Part shown: piece after piece, positions 8,770-16,568 of the stretch | How positions within the stretch are numbered: position 1 is the first letter of the stretch | How the letters are laid out: every line of letters begins with the position of its first letter | Assembly (NCBI GenBank): GCA_012729575.1 | Contig: JAAYCW010000082.1 | Span: 1 to 38,835 of the forward strand | DNA: 38,835 nucleotides | Direction of reading: 5' to 3' | DNA from: Actinomycetota bacterium | GTDB lineage: Bacteria > Actinomycetota > Thermoleophilia > RBG-16-64-13 | The notes under the pieces: model-generated | Told to the model about the DNA's origin: nothing | What the model saw: the letters and a program-made list of their open reading frames with translations, nothing else | Database searches by the model: none | Position numbers and translations under genes: made by a program

Positions 8770-11367
8770 ATGGAGACTCTCGAGGGCCGCATAGAACAGA
8801 TCGAGATAGCCGAGGAGATGAGGGCCTCGTATCTCGACTACGCCATGAGCGTGATAGTCGGGCGGGCCCTACCGGATGTCCGTGACGGCCTGAAGCCCGT
8901 CCATCGGAGGGTACTCTTCGGGATGCACGATTCCGGTATGCAACCCAACCGGCCCCACCGGAAATGCGCCCGCATCGTTGGTGATGTCATGGGTAATTTC
9001 CACCCGCACGGCGATGCTTCAATCTATGACGCGTTGGTGCGGATGGCGCAGGACTTCGCCATCCGCTACCCGCTCGTCGACGGCCACGGCAATTTTGGCT
9101 CGGTCGATGGCGACTCTGCGGCGGCGATGCGCTACACGGAGTGCCGGCTCAGCCGGATCGCCACGGAGATGCTGCGGGACATCGAGGCGGAGACGGTCGA
9201 CTGGATCCCGAACTACGACGAGAGTCGGGAAGAGCCGGTAGTCCTTCCGTCGCGCTTCCCGAACCTTCTGGTCAACGGAAGTTCGGGCATCGCCGTGGGG
9301 ATGGCCACTAACATCCCGCCCCACAACCTCAAGGAGACCATCGGCGCCGCGGTTGCCCTTATCGACGATCCTGGTCTGAGCAGCACCGACCTGATGCGCT
9401 TCGTCAAAGGCCCCGACTTCCCTACCGGCGGGATCATCTTGGGCACCGCCGGCATCCGGGAAGCGTATGAGACCGGCCGGGGGCGGGTGGTGGTGCGTGC
9501 TCGCGCCCACTCGGAGCCGCTGAAGCAGGGCAAGACGGCCATCATCGTCACAGAGATCCCCTATCAGGTCAACAAGGCTCAGCTCATCGAGAAGATCGCG
9601 CAACTGGTGCGCGACAAGCTGATCCCTGAGATCTCCGATCTGCGCGACGAATCCGACCGGTCGGGGATGCGGATTGTCATCGAGTTGAAGAGGGAAGCCA
9701 TACCCAAGGTGGTGCTCAACAAGCTCTTCAAGCACAGCGCCATGCAGTCCACCTTCGGCGTCAATATGCTCGCGCTGGCCGACGGAGTCCCCAGGACTCT
9801 CTCCCTGCGGGACATGCTCCGTCACTATGTAGCCCATCAGAAGGACGTGATCGTCCGCAGGACGCGGTTCGAACTCGACAAGGCCAAGAAGCGGGCCCAC
9901 ATCCTCGAAGGGCTCTTGATCGCGATCTCCAACCTGGACGAGGTCATCCGCATCATTCGGTCCAGTGAGGACACGGAAGCTGCCAAGATGCGACTGATGG
10001 CACGCTTCGAGCTCAGCGAGGAGCAGGCGCAGGCCATAGTCGATCTGCGTTTGCGCAACCTGACCGCTCTGGAGCACCACAAGATCGAAGAGGAGCACCG
10101 GGACCTACTGGAGCGCATCGCGTATTTGGAGGGCTTGCTGGCCGACGAGGCTCTCATTTACGATGTCATCAAAGAAGAGCTGCTCGAGATCCAGCAGATG
10201 TATGGCGACGACCGCCGCACTGAGATCCTTCCGTCTGAGGACGAGATCGACATCGAGGATATGATCGCCGTCGAGGAGATGGTCATCTCGATCACGGCTT
10301 CCGGTTACGTCAAGCGCCTGCCGGTCTCCACGTACCGCACGCAGAACCGCGGCGGGATAGGGGTCATGGGGATGGATCTGAAAGAGGGCGATTACATAGA
10401 GCACCTCTTCATCACCACCACCCATCATTTCCTGCTCTTCATAACATCCCGGGGCAAGATCTACCGGCAGAAGGTGCACGAGCTGCCGCTGGGGAGCCGG
10501 CAGAGCAAAGGACGGCACGTTGCCAATCTCCTGCCCTTGGCTCAGGGGGAGAAGATCAGAGCCGTCATCGCGACGAAGGACTACACGGACGCAAAGTACC
10601 TGGCCTTCGCCACTAGGAACGGCGTAGTCAAGAAGACGCGTTTTCTCGATTACGCCACGACTCTGAAGGCGGACGGCATCATCGCCATCAATCTCGAGGA
10701 CGGAGACGAGCTGGTGGCTGTGCAGCACACCAGCGGCCACGACGATTTGATTCTGGTGTCGAGCGAAGGGAAGGCGATCCGCTTCCACGAATACGACGTC
10801 CGGCCCACCGGGCGCAACACCATGGGAGTCACGGGGATGCGAATGTCATCCGGGCATTGCCTATTGGGGATGGCCGTCGCGGAGGATGACGCCGATATCT
10901 TCTGCGTGACCAGCGGGGGTTTCGGCAAGCGCACGCCCGTGTCCAGCTATCCGACGCAGAAGAGGGGCGGGCAGGGGGTCATCACCATCAAAGACAGCCC
11001 CGATCGGGGCGATCTGGTTGGCGTCGCCACCGTGCGTGACAATCATGAATTGATGCTCATCAGCCAGGAAGGCACGGTGATTCGTGTCCCCGTGGAAAGT
11101 ATCCGTACGACGGGCCGCAATACCATGGGAGTGCGGGTGATGAACCTGCGCGGCGCCGACAAGGTGTCGAGCATGGCCCGCTTGGTCAAGACCTCGAACG
11201 GCTTCGACGACGGCGTAGACAACAGCACCGGCCACGTCCACGAGAGTGAGCCGGGTACCGTGATGGGCTATGATGCCGGCAGCACCGACGCCCTTGATTC
11301 GGATGGCGGCGAGGATCTCGACGATACACTGGAGTCCGAGGGCGCGGTCGAGGAAGGCGAAGAGTAG
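8770..11367 (+). CDS. gyrA: DNA gyrase subunit A
   Basis: 865 residues. The catalytic tyrosine is in AAMRYTECRLSR near residue 122. The quinolone pocket reads HPHGDASIYDALVRMAQ, with Ala where E. coli has Ser83 and Asp kept at the Asp87 position. The C-terminal six-bladed wrapping domain carries a clear GyrA box QKRGGQG near 731 and a weaker copy QNRGGIG near 524, which marks it as gyrase rather than topoisomerase IV. The last 35 residues are strongly acidic (Asp/Glu), a kind of tail known in some species to modulate DNA wrapping. The downstream metallopeptidase gene starts 15 bases later, so the transcript may continue. Confidence 0.98.
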   Translation: METLEGRIEQIEIAEEMRASYLDYAMSVIVGRALPDVRDGLKPVHRRVLFGMHDSGMQPNRPHRKCARIVGDVMGNFHPHGDASIYDALVRMAQDFAIRYPLVDGHGNFGSVDGDSAAAMRYTECRLSRIATEMLRDIEAETVDWIPNYDESREEPVVLPSRFPNLLVNGSSGIAVGMATNIPPHNLKETIGAAVALIDDPGLSSTDLMRFVKGPDFPTGGIILGTAGIREAYETGRGRVVVRARAHSEPLKQGKTAIIVTEIPYQVNKAQLIEKIAQLVRDKLIPEISDLRDESDRSGMRIVIELKREAIPKVVLNKLFKHSAMQSTFGVNMLALADGVPRTLSLRDMLRHYVAHQKDVIVRRTRFELDKAKKRAHILEGLLIAISNLDEVIRIIRSSEDTEAAKMRLMARFELSEEQAQAIVDLRLRNLTALEHHKIEEEHRDLLERIAYLEGLLADEALIYDVIKEELLEIQQMYGDDRRTEILPSEDEIDIEDMIAVEEMVISITASGYVKRLPVSTYRTQNRGGIGVMGMDLKEGDYIEHLFITTTHHFLLFITSRGKIYRQKVHELPLGSRQSKGRHVANLLPLAQGEKIRAVIATKDYTDAKYLAFATRNGVVKKTRFLDYATTLKADGIIAINLEDGDELVAVQHTSGHDDLILVSSEGKAIRFHEYDVRPTGRNTMGVTGMRMSSGHCLLGMAVAEDDADIFCVTSGGFGKRTPVSSYPTQKRGGQGVITIKDSPDRGDLVGVATVRDNHELMLISQEGTVIRVPVESIRTTGRNTMGVRVMNLRGADKVSSMARLVKTSNGFDDGVDNSTGHVHESEPGTVMGYDAGSTDALDSDGGEDLDDTLESEGAVEEGEE

Positions 11368-11382
11368 CAGGGAGCGAGTGCC

Positions 11383-12063
11383 ATGGATGCGATTTGGATT
11401 TGGTCCATCGTCCTGCTGGTGCCGGCGATTGTGCTTGGGATCTATGCCCAAGCCAAGGTAAGCTCCAGCTTCAATCACTACTCGCAGATCCCCTCGGCTC
11501 GGGGGCTGACGGGTGCGCAGGCCGCCCGCTTGGTTCTCGACTCCGCCGGCCTGTCCGACGTGGGGATCGAGGTGGCCGGAAGCCGTCTATCCGATCACTA
11601 CGATCCGCGGACGCGGATGCTTACCCTCAGTCACGAAGTGGGCAATAACAACTCACTCGCCGCCGTCGGCGTTGCGGCTCACGAGGCTGGGCATGCCATG
11701 CAGCACGCCGATGGCTACGCGGCCTTGAGGCTGCGGAGCGCCCTCGTGCCCGTAGCCAACATTGGGACGAACTTCGGGTTCATCCTGTTCTTCGTCGGAC
11801 TGATCTTCTACCGTAGCGGCATCCTCATGAACATCGGGATACTTCTCTACTCAGCTGCGGTGCTCTTCACCCTGGTGACACTTCCGGTGGAGTTCAATGC
11901 CTCGAGGCGGGCCATGGCTCAACTCGAGAACAGGAGCATCCTCGTAGGCGAAGAACTCTCAGGTGCGAAGAAAGTCCTGAGCGCGGCCGCGCTGACCTAC
12001 GTGGCGGCTGCACTCATGGCCATCCTGCAGCTGGTGAGACTCATACTGATCAGCCGCAGGTGA
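11383..12063 (+). CDS. YugP-like membrane zinc metallopeptidase
   Basis: 226 residues. The zinc motif HEAGH lies near 104-108 in VAAHEAGHAMQHADGYAAL, followed by LRSALVPVANIG and two or three membrane segments (about 130-150, 155-175, and a C-terminal one near 205-222); an N-terminal segment (3-22) is also hydrophobic. EFNASRRAM after the membrane pair supplies a likely third zinc ligand (Glu). This pattern is that of the Zn_peptidase_2 (YugP) family of unknown physiological substrate. The ATG has AGGGAG upstream. Its place 15 bases after gyrA suggests co-transcription, without an obvious functional link. Confidence 0.85.
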   Translation: MDAIWIWSIVLLVPAIVLGIYAQAKVSSSFNHYSQIPSARGLTGAQAARLVLDSAGLSDVGIEVAGSRLSDHYDPRTRMLTLSHEVGNNNSLAAVGVAAHEAGHAMQHADGYAALRLRSALVPVANIGTNFGFILFFVGLIFYRSGILMNIGILLYSAAVLFTLVTLPVEFNASRRAMAQLENRSILVGEELSGAKKVLSAAALTYVAAALMAILQLVRLILISRR

Positions 12064-12102
12064 TGACTGGTTAGATCGTGAGGCAGCCGTAAGGGGGAGA
12101 CG

Positions 12103-13446
12103 ATGTCTATACCGCGGGTCTTGCTGGCTCCAACCCATCGCACAGGGCTGGCCAACGCGGTGGCTGCCGCGCTAACCGAGATCGTAACGGCGCGGGGCCA
12201 GGCGGTACGGTATCACCACCTCGGACCTTTGAGCCCTATGTGTTGTTGGGATCGCTGGGAAGGCGCCGTGTTTCTGGATCCGGCCCTGTACAGCGAGGAC
12301 TCTCTCCTTGGGCTATATGACGTGGCGACTCGCGGAGCCGCTCTATCTCTTCTCTCGTCGACCCGTGGTCTGTTGGACCACAACGAGGGGACGGATTGGG
12401 TGCCCGCGGAGGTGGCCCGGTTGCTTGACTGCCCGACCGTGGTCCTCTTGGACTGCCGGGCTTGGGGCACGGGCATGCGGGCCTTGGTCGCGGGTTTGAA
12501 GGCTCAGATGAGGGGAGTGAACCTGGCCGGCGCGATACTGTCTGGGGTCAGGGATCGCGAGCATCTGACCCTGCTGCGGCAGGCCCTGGCCGAGGAGGCG
12601 GTCGCGGTCGTCGGTTGTCTTTACGAGGGAGACGGTCCCGGATGGGAGAGTACCGCGCCGGCAGCCTGGGGTCTTCCTTTGGAGACCACTCTGCTGGAAG
12701 CGGTTTCCCGCCAGGTGGATGTTGATGGGGTTATCTCAATAGCCGGCCAGCGGGGTTTCCTCTCTTGGCAGAACTGGCTCAGCGACCGGGGCGCCGACGG
12801 TCCCGTGGTGGCGGTCGCCGCCGGGAAGGGGTTCACGCCCTGGAGCCGTGACTCCATCGAGGTATTGCGCTCGGCGGGGGCGGAGGTGCGGCGCCTGGAT
12901 TTGATCGCTGATAGTCACCTGCCTCCAGAGACGTCCGGCCTGATCCTCGCAGGCACCGTATGGCCGGCAGCCGTCCCGGACATCGCCATGAACACCACCC
13001 TGCTTCAGGATATCCGCGAACGTATCGATGGCGGCCTACCGGCTGTGGCACTGGGGGGCGGGGCCCTGCTACTGATCGACTCGGTCCAGGACGCACTGGG
13101 GCGCCGCTCCGATCTAGCCGGTGTCCTTCCTTCGACGGGGGAGATCCTCTGGGACCTGGAAGAACCTGTTCATGTGGAAGTGATCGCAACGAGCGACAGT
13201 GTGCTCATGAGTGAAGGTGAGAAAGCTACTGGGTGGGTTCTTACCGAAGCTGAGATCACCCACCCGGGAGAGCAATGGGCCTCTCCGCTGTCTGTTCCCG
13301 ACAAGGAGATCGACGCCGGCCGCCCGGAAGGTGCGGCGTCCGGTTCGCTTCTTTGCTCGCGGGTGCTCGTGCATCTGGCCGCAACTCCCGATATGGCTCC
13401 TCGGTTCGTACAACGGTGCGCCCAGTATATGGTCTCTCGGCGCTGA
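12103..13446 (+). CDS. CobB/CbiA-like protein lacking catalytic motifs
   Basis: 447 residues laid out like cobyrinate a,c-diamide synthase: an N-terminal dethiobiotin-synthetase-like half (1-215) and a C-terminal glutaminase-like half (228-447). The correspondence is seen in PTVVLLDCRAWGTGMRALVAGLKA, VNLAGAILSGVRDREHLTLL, GPVVAVAAGKGFTPWSRDSIEVL and LVHLAATPDMAPRFV. Yet the P-loop expected at 8-20 reads APTHRTGLANAV with no Gly-Lys, the GPD that follows is GPL, the nucleophile motif ECGG reads LGGG (Gly318 in place of Cys), and the first His of the C-terminal HLHF is Leu. The frame is intact, so it looks like a kept pseudoenzyme rather than a decaying gene. No other cobalamin gene is in the window. 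The ATG has a strong ribosome site (AAGGGGGA). Confidence 0.75.
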   Translation: MSIPRVLLAPTHRTGLANAVAAALTEIVTARGQAVRYHHLGPLSPMCCWDRWEGAVFLDPALYSEDSLLGLYDVATRGAALSLLSSTRGLLDHNEGTDWVPAEVARLLDCPTVVLLDCRAWGTGMRALVAGLKAQMRGVNLAGAILSGVRDREHLTLLRQALAEEAVAVVGCLYEGDGPGWESTAPAAWGLPLETTLLEAVSRQVDVDGVISIAGQRGFLSWQNWLSDRGADGPVVAVAAGKGFTPWSRDSIEVLRSAGAEVRRLDLIADSHLPPETSGLILAGTVWPAAVPDIAMNTTLLQDIRERIDGGLPAVALGGGALLLIDSVQDALGRRSDLAGVLPSTGEILWDLEEPVHVEVIATSDSVLMSEGEKATGWVLTEAEITHPGEQWASPLSVPDKEIDAGRPEGAASGSLLCSRVLVHLAATPDMAPRFVQRCAQYMVSRR

Positions 13447-13466
13447 CGGCTTGATGGACCTAGTGG

Positions 13467-13496
13467 TTGGTCATGAACGGTGGAGTGCGCTAGCCT
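13467..13496 (+). promoter_or_regulatory. possible promoter for the chorismate mutase gene
   Basis: TTGGTC (13467-13472), 18-base spacer, TAGCCT (13491-13496). It sits in the 117-base gap and would give a leader of about 60 bases. The match is moderate. Confidence 0.35.
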
Positions 13497-13563
13497 AGGG
13501 GGTCAGAAGAGGGTGCGCCTCGGCGCATCGCGCAGTGCTCAGGCTGTTCGCATAGGAGGGAAT

Positions 13564-13863
13564 GTGACAAATCCGACCACCGATCCCGTCATCCGCAATT
13601 ACCGGGAACAGATCTCCGACAATGATCTCAAGATCCTGGAGGCACTCAACAAGCGCATCAAGCTGGTCAAGAGCCTCAAGGACTACAAGGAGGCCCATGG
13701 CCTGAGTTTCTACGACGCTGCCCAGGAAGATTGGGTCATTACCTATCTCTGTCGGGCGAATCGCGGACCCTTGTCAAACGAAGGTCTGCGCGAGATCTAC
13801 GGGCTCGTGTTGGAATGGGCGAAGCGGGAAGCTGCGAGGCTGGGCGAGGCCGAGACCCAGTGA
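13564..13863 (+). CDS. AroQ-type chorismate mutase
   Basis: Probably converts chorismate to prephenate, the first step toward Phe and Tyr. The GTG at 13564 follows an excellent ribosome site (GGAGGGA, 13555-13561) and gives 99 residues, close to the size of a single AroQ helical domain; an upstream GTG at 13480 would add 28 unlikely residues. The core is R-x-x-I-x-x-x-D-x-x-I-L-x-x-L-N-x-R-I-x-L-V-x-x-L-x-x-Y-K (residues about 14-45), matching the AroQ first helix with its Arg/Lys active-site residues, then a C-terminal GLREIYGLVLEWAKRE. No other aromatic-pathway gene lies nearby. A regulatory or orphan role is also possible. Confidence 0.85.
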   Translation: MTNPTTDPVIRNYREQISDNDLKILEALNKRIKLVKSLKDYKEAHGLSFYDAAQEDWVITYLCRANRGPLSNEGLREIYGLVLEWAKREAARLGEAETQ

Positions 13864-13928
13864 GCGAAGTCGGGGAGCCGGTCGTTAAGCTGGGGTTGAC
13901 CACAACGGGGGCCGACGCAAGGCGCTGA

Positions 13929-14000
13929 TCGGCGCAGCGCCGACTCTACCGGCGGGATGCCGGTAAACCGTCCCCAATCCGTCCCCCGCCTTGGGACGGA
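13929..14000. terminator. three consecutive hairpins between convergent genes
   Basis: TCGGCGC-A-GCGCCGA (13929-13943), TACCGGC-GGGAT-GCCGGTA (13947-13965) and TCCGTCCC-seven bases-GGGACGGA (13978-14000), all with perfect arms of 7-8 bases. The last can re-pair with CCGTCCCCAA at 13968-13977. They fill the gap between the plus-strand chorismate mutase and the minus-strand nuclease gene and probably end transcription from both sides, although there is no long T-run. Confidence 0.6.
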
Positions 14001-14021
14001 AGGGGAGTGCAGTCTGCGACC

Positions 14022-14507
14022 TCAGAAGTCCTGCGGCGAAACATCGTCAAGGAACTCCCTGAACTCCTTGACGACGTCCTCGACGTCTTCGATCTCCTGC
14101 TCGAACTCGATACCGTTCGTCTCAAGGAGTTCGATGGAGGCGAAGATGGGGGCATCGGTTCTCACGGCAAGCGCTATAGCGTCCGAAGGTCTGGAGTCCA
14201 GTTGGATCTCCTCGCCGCCGGCCTCCAGCCTGAGTACCGCATAGAAGGTGTTATCGCGGAGTTCTGTGACAAGGACACTCGATACCGTCGCAGACAGCTG
14301 CTCGATGGTGGCGGCCAAGAGGTCGTGAGTCATGGGCCGGGGCAGGTCGGCGTTCTGAAGCTTCATGAGTATGGCGGCGGCCTCGGGGTGCCCGATCCAA
14401 ATCGGGAGAAAACGGTTCTTGCCCTCGGCCTTCAGCAGCACGATGGGCTGCTTACTCGCCACATCGAAGCTGACCCCGTAGACGGTGACTCTCTCGTAAC
14501 CTTCCAT
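14022..14507 (-). CDS. bifunctional nuclease-domain (DUF151) protein
   Basis: 161 residues. The BFN/DUF151 domain fills residues 5-140: LLKAEGKNRFLPIWIGHPEA, PMTHDLL, and RPSDAIALAVRTDAPIFAS, the most diagnostic block of this family. Members have been reported to show DNase/RNase activity in plants, and homologues are widespread in actinobacteria, often without known role. The C-terminal 20 residues are acidic, which is a common addition. The ATG is preceded by GAGGA on the minus strand. It is transcribed toward the chorismate mutase and away from the tRNA genes. Confidence 0.9.
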   Translation of the reverse strand: MEGYERVTVYGVSFDVASKQPIVLLKAEGKNRFLPIWIGHPEAAAILMKLQNADLPRPMTHDLLAATIEQLSATVSSVLVTELRDNTFYAVLRLEAGGEEIQLDSRPSDAIALAVRTDAPIFASIELLETNGIEFEQEIEDVEDVVKEFREFLDDVSPQDF

Positions 14508-14533
14508 GACGTCCTCAGTGAGATGACATCAAT

Positions 14534-14562
14534 AGGTTACCCCCGGCGGCCCTTAGCGTCAC
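14534..14562 (-). promoter_or_regulatory. possible promoter for the DUF151 gene
   Basis: Read on the minus strand: GTGACG (14562-14557), 17-base spacer, TAACCT (14539-14534). It would start transcription about 20 bases before the ATG at 14507. Confidence 0.4.
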
Positions 14563-14619
14563 CCACAGAGCCCTCATCCGTGTGCCGTCTCTGAAGTGTT
14601 CTCCGCCGAGAGGCCTTTC

Positions 14620-14647
14620 TTGACATCAATGGGAATGCCGGTAAACT
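14620..14647 (+). promoter_or_regulatory. promoter of the tRNA pair
   Basis: A perfect -35 TTGACA (14620-14625), 16-base spacer, -10 TAAACT (14642-14647). The tRNA-Ile gene begins 10 bases after the -10, so the primary transcript has almost no 5' leader. This is the best consensus promoter in the window. Confidence 0.7.
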
Positions 14648-14657
14648 ACCCGCGCAT

Positions 14658-14734
<77 letters not shown>

Positions 14735-14774
14735 TCTGGATCTTCCGACCGTCAGGTTCCAAATTGTCCCGCGT

Positions 14775-14847
14775 GGGGGATTAGCTCAGTTGGGAGAGCG
14801 CCGCCTTTGCACGGCGGAGGTCGCCGGTTCGACCCCGGTATCCTCCA
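14775..14847 (+). tRNA. tRNA-Ala (anticodon TGC)
   Basis: 73 bases. The acceptor arm GGGGGAT pairs with ATCCTCC (one G-U), the D arm is AGCTCAGTTGGGAGAGC, the anticodon loop contains TTTGCAC (TGC), and the T arm is CCGGTTCGACCCCGG. After discriminator A the sequence is CTC, so CCA is not encoded and must be added by the CCA enzyme, unlike the neighbouring tRNA-Ile. The two are 40 bases apart and likely one transcript. Confidence 0.96.
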
Positions 14848-14877
14848 CTCTCCATCACGGGTAGCGATTGGGTAGCG

Positions 14878-15324
14878 ATGTCGGGAAGCGATGACGTGAT
14901 CTTCACTCGAATATTGGCCGCGACCGACGGCACTGATGTGGCACTTCGAGGCGTGGAGGTAGCGGCACGGATGGCCGTCCGCGATCACGCTGAACTGCTG
15001 CTTCTTACAGCTGTCTCTATGCCGCAGCACGTGGCCACGGCGGCCAAGATCGACCGCAGAGGAGTCGAGGCCTACGTGGAACGCATGGCACAGGAGTTGC
15101 TCGGTTCCTCCGTCGACCTGCTGCGTGAGATGGGTGTGGGCGCGGAAGTCAAGGTGGTCGTGGGTCCTGCTGCGGAATCCATTCTGGCCGAAGCCGAATC
15201 GAGCGCGGCCGACCTGGTCGTCATAGGGCTTAGAAGCCGCTACGAGCCAAAGGATTTGATCCTGGGGAGCGTGAGTGCGCGGGTAGCGCACCGCGTGCGC
15301 GTTCCCATTCTGCTGGTTCCCTAA
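14878..15324 (+). CDS. universal stress protein (UspA family)
   Basis: 148 residues with the Usp alpha/beta fold: an N-terminal strand FTRILAATDGTDVALRGVEVA with the conserved Asp, a central helix region, and a C-terminal block ADLVVIGLRSRYEPKDLILG followed by SVSARVAHRVRVPILLVP. The ATP-binding pattern G-x2-G-x9-G-S is present except that its second Gly is Ser (GLRS), so nucleotide binding may be altered. No clear ribosome site precedes the ATG, although the sequence TAGCGATTGGGTAGCG before it is itself a small repeat. It lies 30 bases after tRNA-Ala. Family sure, role unknown. Confidence 0.9.
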   Translation: MSGSDDVIFTRILAATDGTDVALRGVEVAARMAVRDHAELLLLTAVSMPQHVATAAKIDRRGVEAYVERMAQELLGSSVDLLREMGVGAEVKVVVGPAAESILAEAESSAADLVVIGLRSRYEPKDLILGSVSARVAHRVRVPILLVP

Positions 15325-15351
15325 GAATACAGAACCCACTCACGGGCCCCC

Positions 15352-15370
15352 GGGCGAGACAGCCTCGCCC
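15352..15370. terminator. hairpin after the Usp gene
   Basis: GGGCGAG-ACAGC-CTCGCCC: a perfect seven-pair stem with a five-base loop, 28 bases after the stop codon. There is no T-run. It is a plausible terminator for the tRNA/Usp unit. Confidence 0.5.
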
Positions 15371-15470
15371 AGGCGGCGGTTCCGCGTATCGCTCCATCTC
15401 CGCTCTGAGCGTTCTTATGCGCCGAAATAGCCGCTTCGAGCGGTCGGCAATATTTCATTTCATCAATTAA

Positions 15471-15513
15471 GCAATATCTATTGCAAAGCTGTTGCAGTTC
15501 ACTTATACTGCAA
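15471..15513 (+). promoter_or_regulatory. promoter with overlapping inverted repeats
   Basis: -35 TTGCAA (15481-15486), exactly 17 bases, -10 TATACT (15504-15509). Two inverted repeats overlap it: GCAATA-TC-TATTGC (15471-15484), covering the -35, and TTGCAGT-eight bases-ACTGCAA (15492-15513), covering the spacer and -10. A further GCAATAT occurs at 15447-15453. The repeated TTGCA half-sites suggest binding of a dimeric repressor or autoregulator. Confidence 0.6.
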
Positions 15514-15523
15514 TCGACCGCAC

Positions 15524-16486
15524 ATGATAGGACAACGGACAGCCACGCCTCTGCGGATTACCGAGCGCCAAAAAGCTCGGGCGAGATTGGTCCTTCTTAC
15601 TATTGCCACGTTGGTATGTTCTCCTCTGGCCGGAGCCCGTTCTGTCTCTGTCTGGATCTTGTACGTCGCGTTCGTAGTGTTGTACTCCCTGTGGTCACTA
15701 CGCCTTGTGCAGATCTTTTCCGGCGACCGACGCCTCGGTTACCTACTCTGCCTCACCGATACCGCGGCCCTACTGCCTCTCTTGGTGTGGGCGTCGTCGG
15801 GCCTTTTGCAGGCTGTCCTGTTGATCATCTGCCTGGCCGGCCTCGCTGTCACCTACTGGGCGGACCGGACCAGATCGGAGCGCGAGACCCGATTGGGCGC
15901 CGATCGCAGTCCTTTCAGGGCTGCGGGAACGCGCGGCCGCTCGGTCGAAGAGGGTCCCGCGGCACCTCTCGAACGGGCTCTGCGTGTCCGTTTGCAGGTG
16001 TACGAGGCGACGCATGCCCGGTTCGCGCTGGTGGTCCTGCGCATAGTCCGATTCAGTGAGATGACCGATTACTATGGAGTCGAGAGCGCGGAGCGTGTTC
16101 GGTGGGCAGTGAGCCGGAGGGGACTACGCCTGCTCGGCCCCGACGCTCAGCATTTCTTATTGCCCGGCGGCCGGGTTGCCTTCGTCTTCGCTACGGGTCG
16201 GGAAGCCGCCCAGAGCGCAGCCGGGCGGGAAGTCTCAGCAGCCAGACTGGACCCTTACGACGTAGAGAGTCTCGCGATGGCCTTGGCCCGCAAAGCGTGT
16301 GAACATCTGGTGGATGGGCACCGAGTGGAGTGTGTGGTCGGGTGGGCCTCGGCCCCCTCTGACGGGTTGAGTGCGGACGATCTCTTGTACGCTGCCGAGA
16401 GCGGTGCGCAGAGCACCGCGGCATTCCGGCGGGTGGCCGGTTCCCGCGTGCCGGTCCCGGAGAAGACCAGAGCCGCCGCTGGATAG
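15524..16486 (+). CDS. membrane protein with degenerate GGDEF-like domain
   Basis: 320 residues. Three or four hydrophobic segments (about 22-37, 42-58, 70-90, 92-112) precede a cytoplasmic part. Residues about 160-300 follow the layout of a diguanylate cyclase: ALVVLRIVRFSEMTDYYGVE like the LDLDRFKxINDxxGH helix, then LLPGGRVAFVFATG where GG(D/E)EF is expected, and VECVVGWASAPSDGLSADDLL with YAAESGAQST like the terminal block. The catalytic and metal-binding Asp/Glu residues are gone, so cyclic-di-GMP synthesis is not expected; a nucleotide-sensing or structural role is possible. It has its own promoter and no ribosome site. The nearest similar assignment would be a GGDEF pseudoenzyme; I am moderately sure. 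Confidence 0.65.
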   Translation: MIGQRTATPLRITERQKARARLVLLTIATLVCSPLAGARSVSVWILYVAFVVLYSLWSLRLVQIFSGDRRLGYLLCLTDTAALLPLLVWASSGLLQAVLLIICLAGLAVTYWADRTRSERETRLGADRSPFRAAGTRGRSVEEGPAAPLERALRVRLQVYEATHARFALVVLRIVRFSEMTDYYGVESAERVRWAVSRRGLRLLGPDAQHFLLPGGRVAFVFATGREAAQSAAGREVSAARLDPYDVESLAMALARKACEHLVDGHRVECVVGWASAPSDGLSADDLLYAAESGAQSTAAFRRVAGSRVPVPEKTRAAAG

Positions 16487-16568
16487 GGCGGCCGCCGGGC
16501 GACGCGCCTGCCGGCGTGTCGGTGTTGAGCCGCCGGGGTCTCAGAGGTCGTGTGGTACAGTTCGCTGC

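Noticed and set aside
9019-10098. 359-codon minus-strand open frame opposite gyrA
   Set aside because: Shadow of the gyrA coding frame; no recognisable domain.
16371-16568. Upstream GTG start extending ddl by 66 codons
   Set aside because: It overlaps the end of the previous gene in another frame and adds Arg/Pro-rich sequence unlike any Ddl; ATG 16569 fits better.
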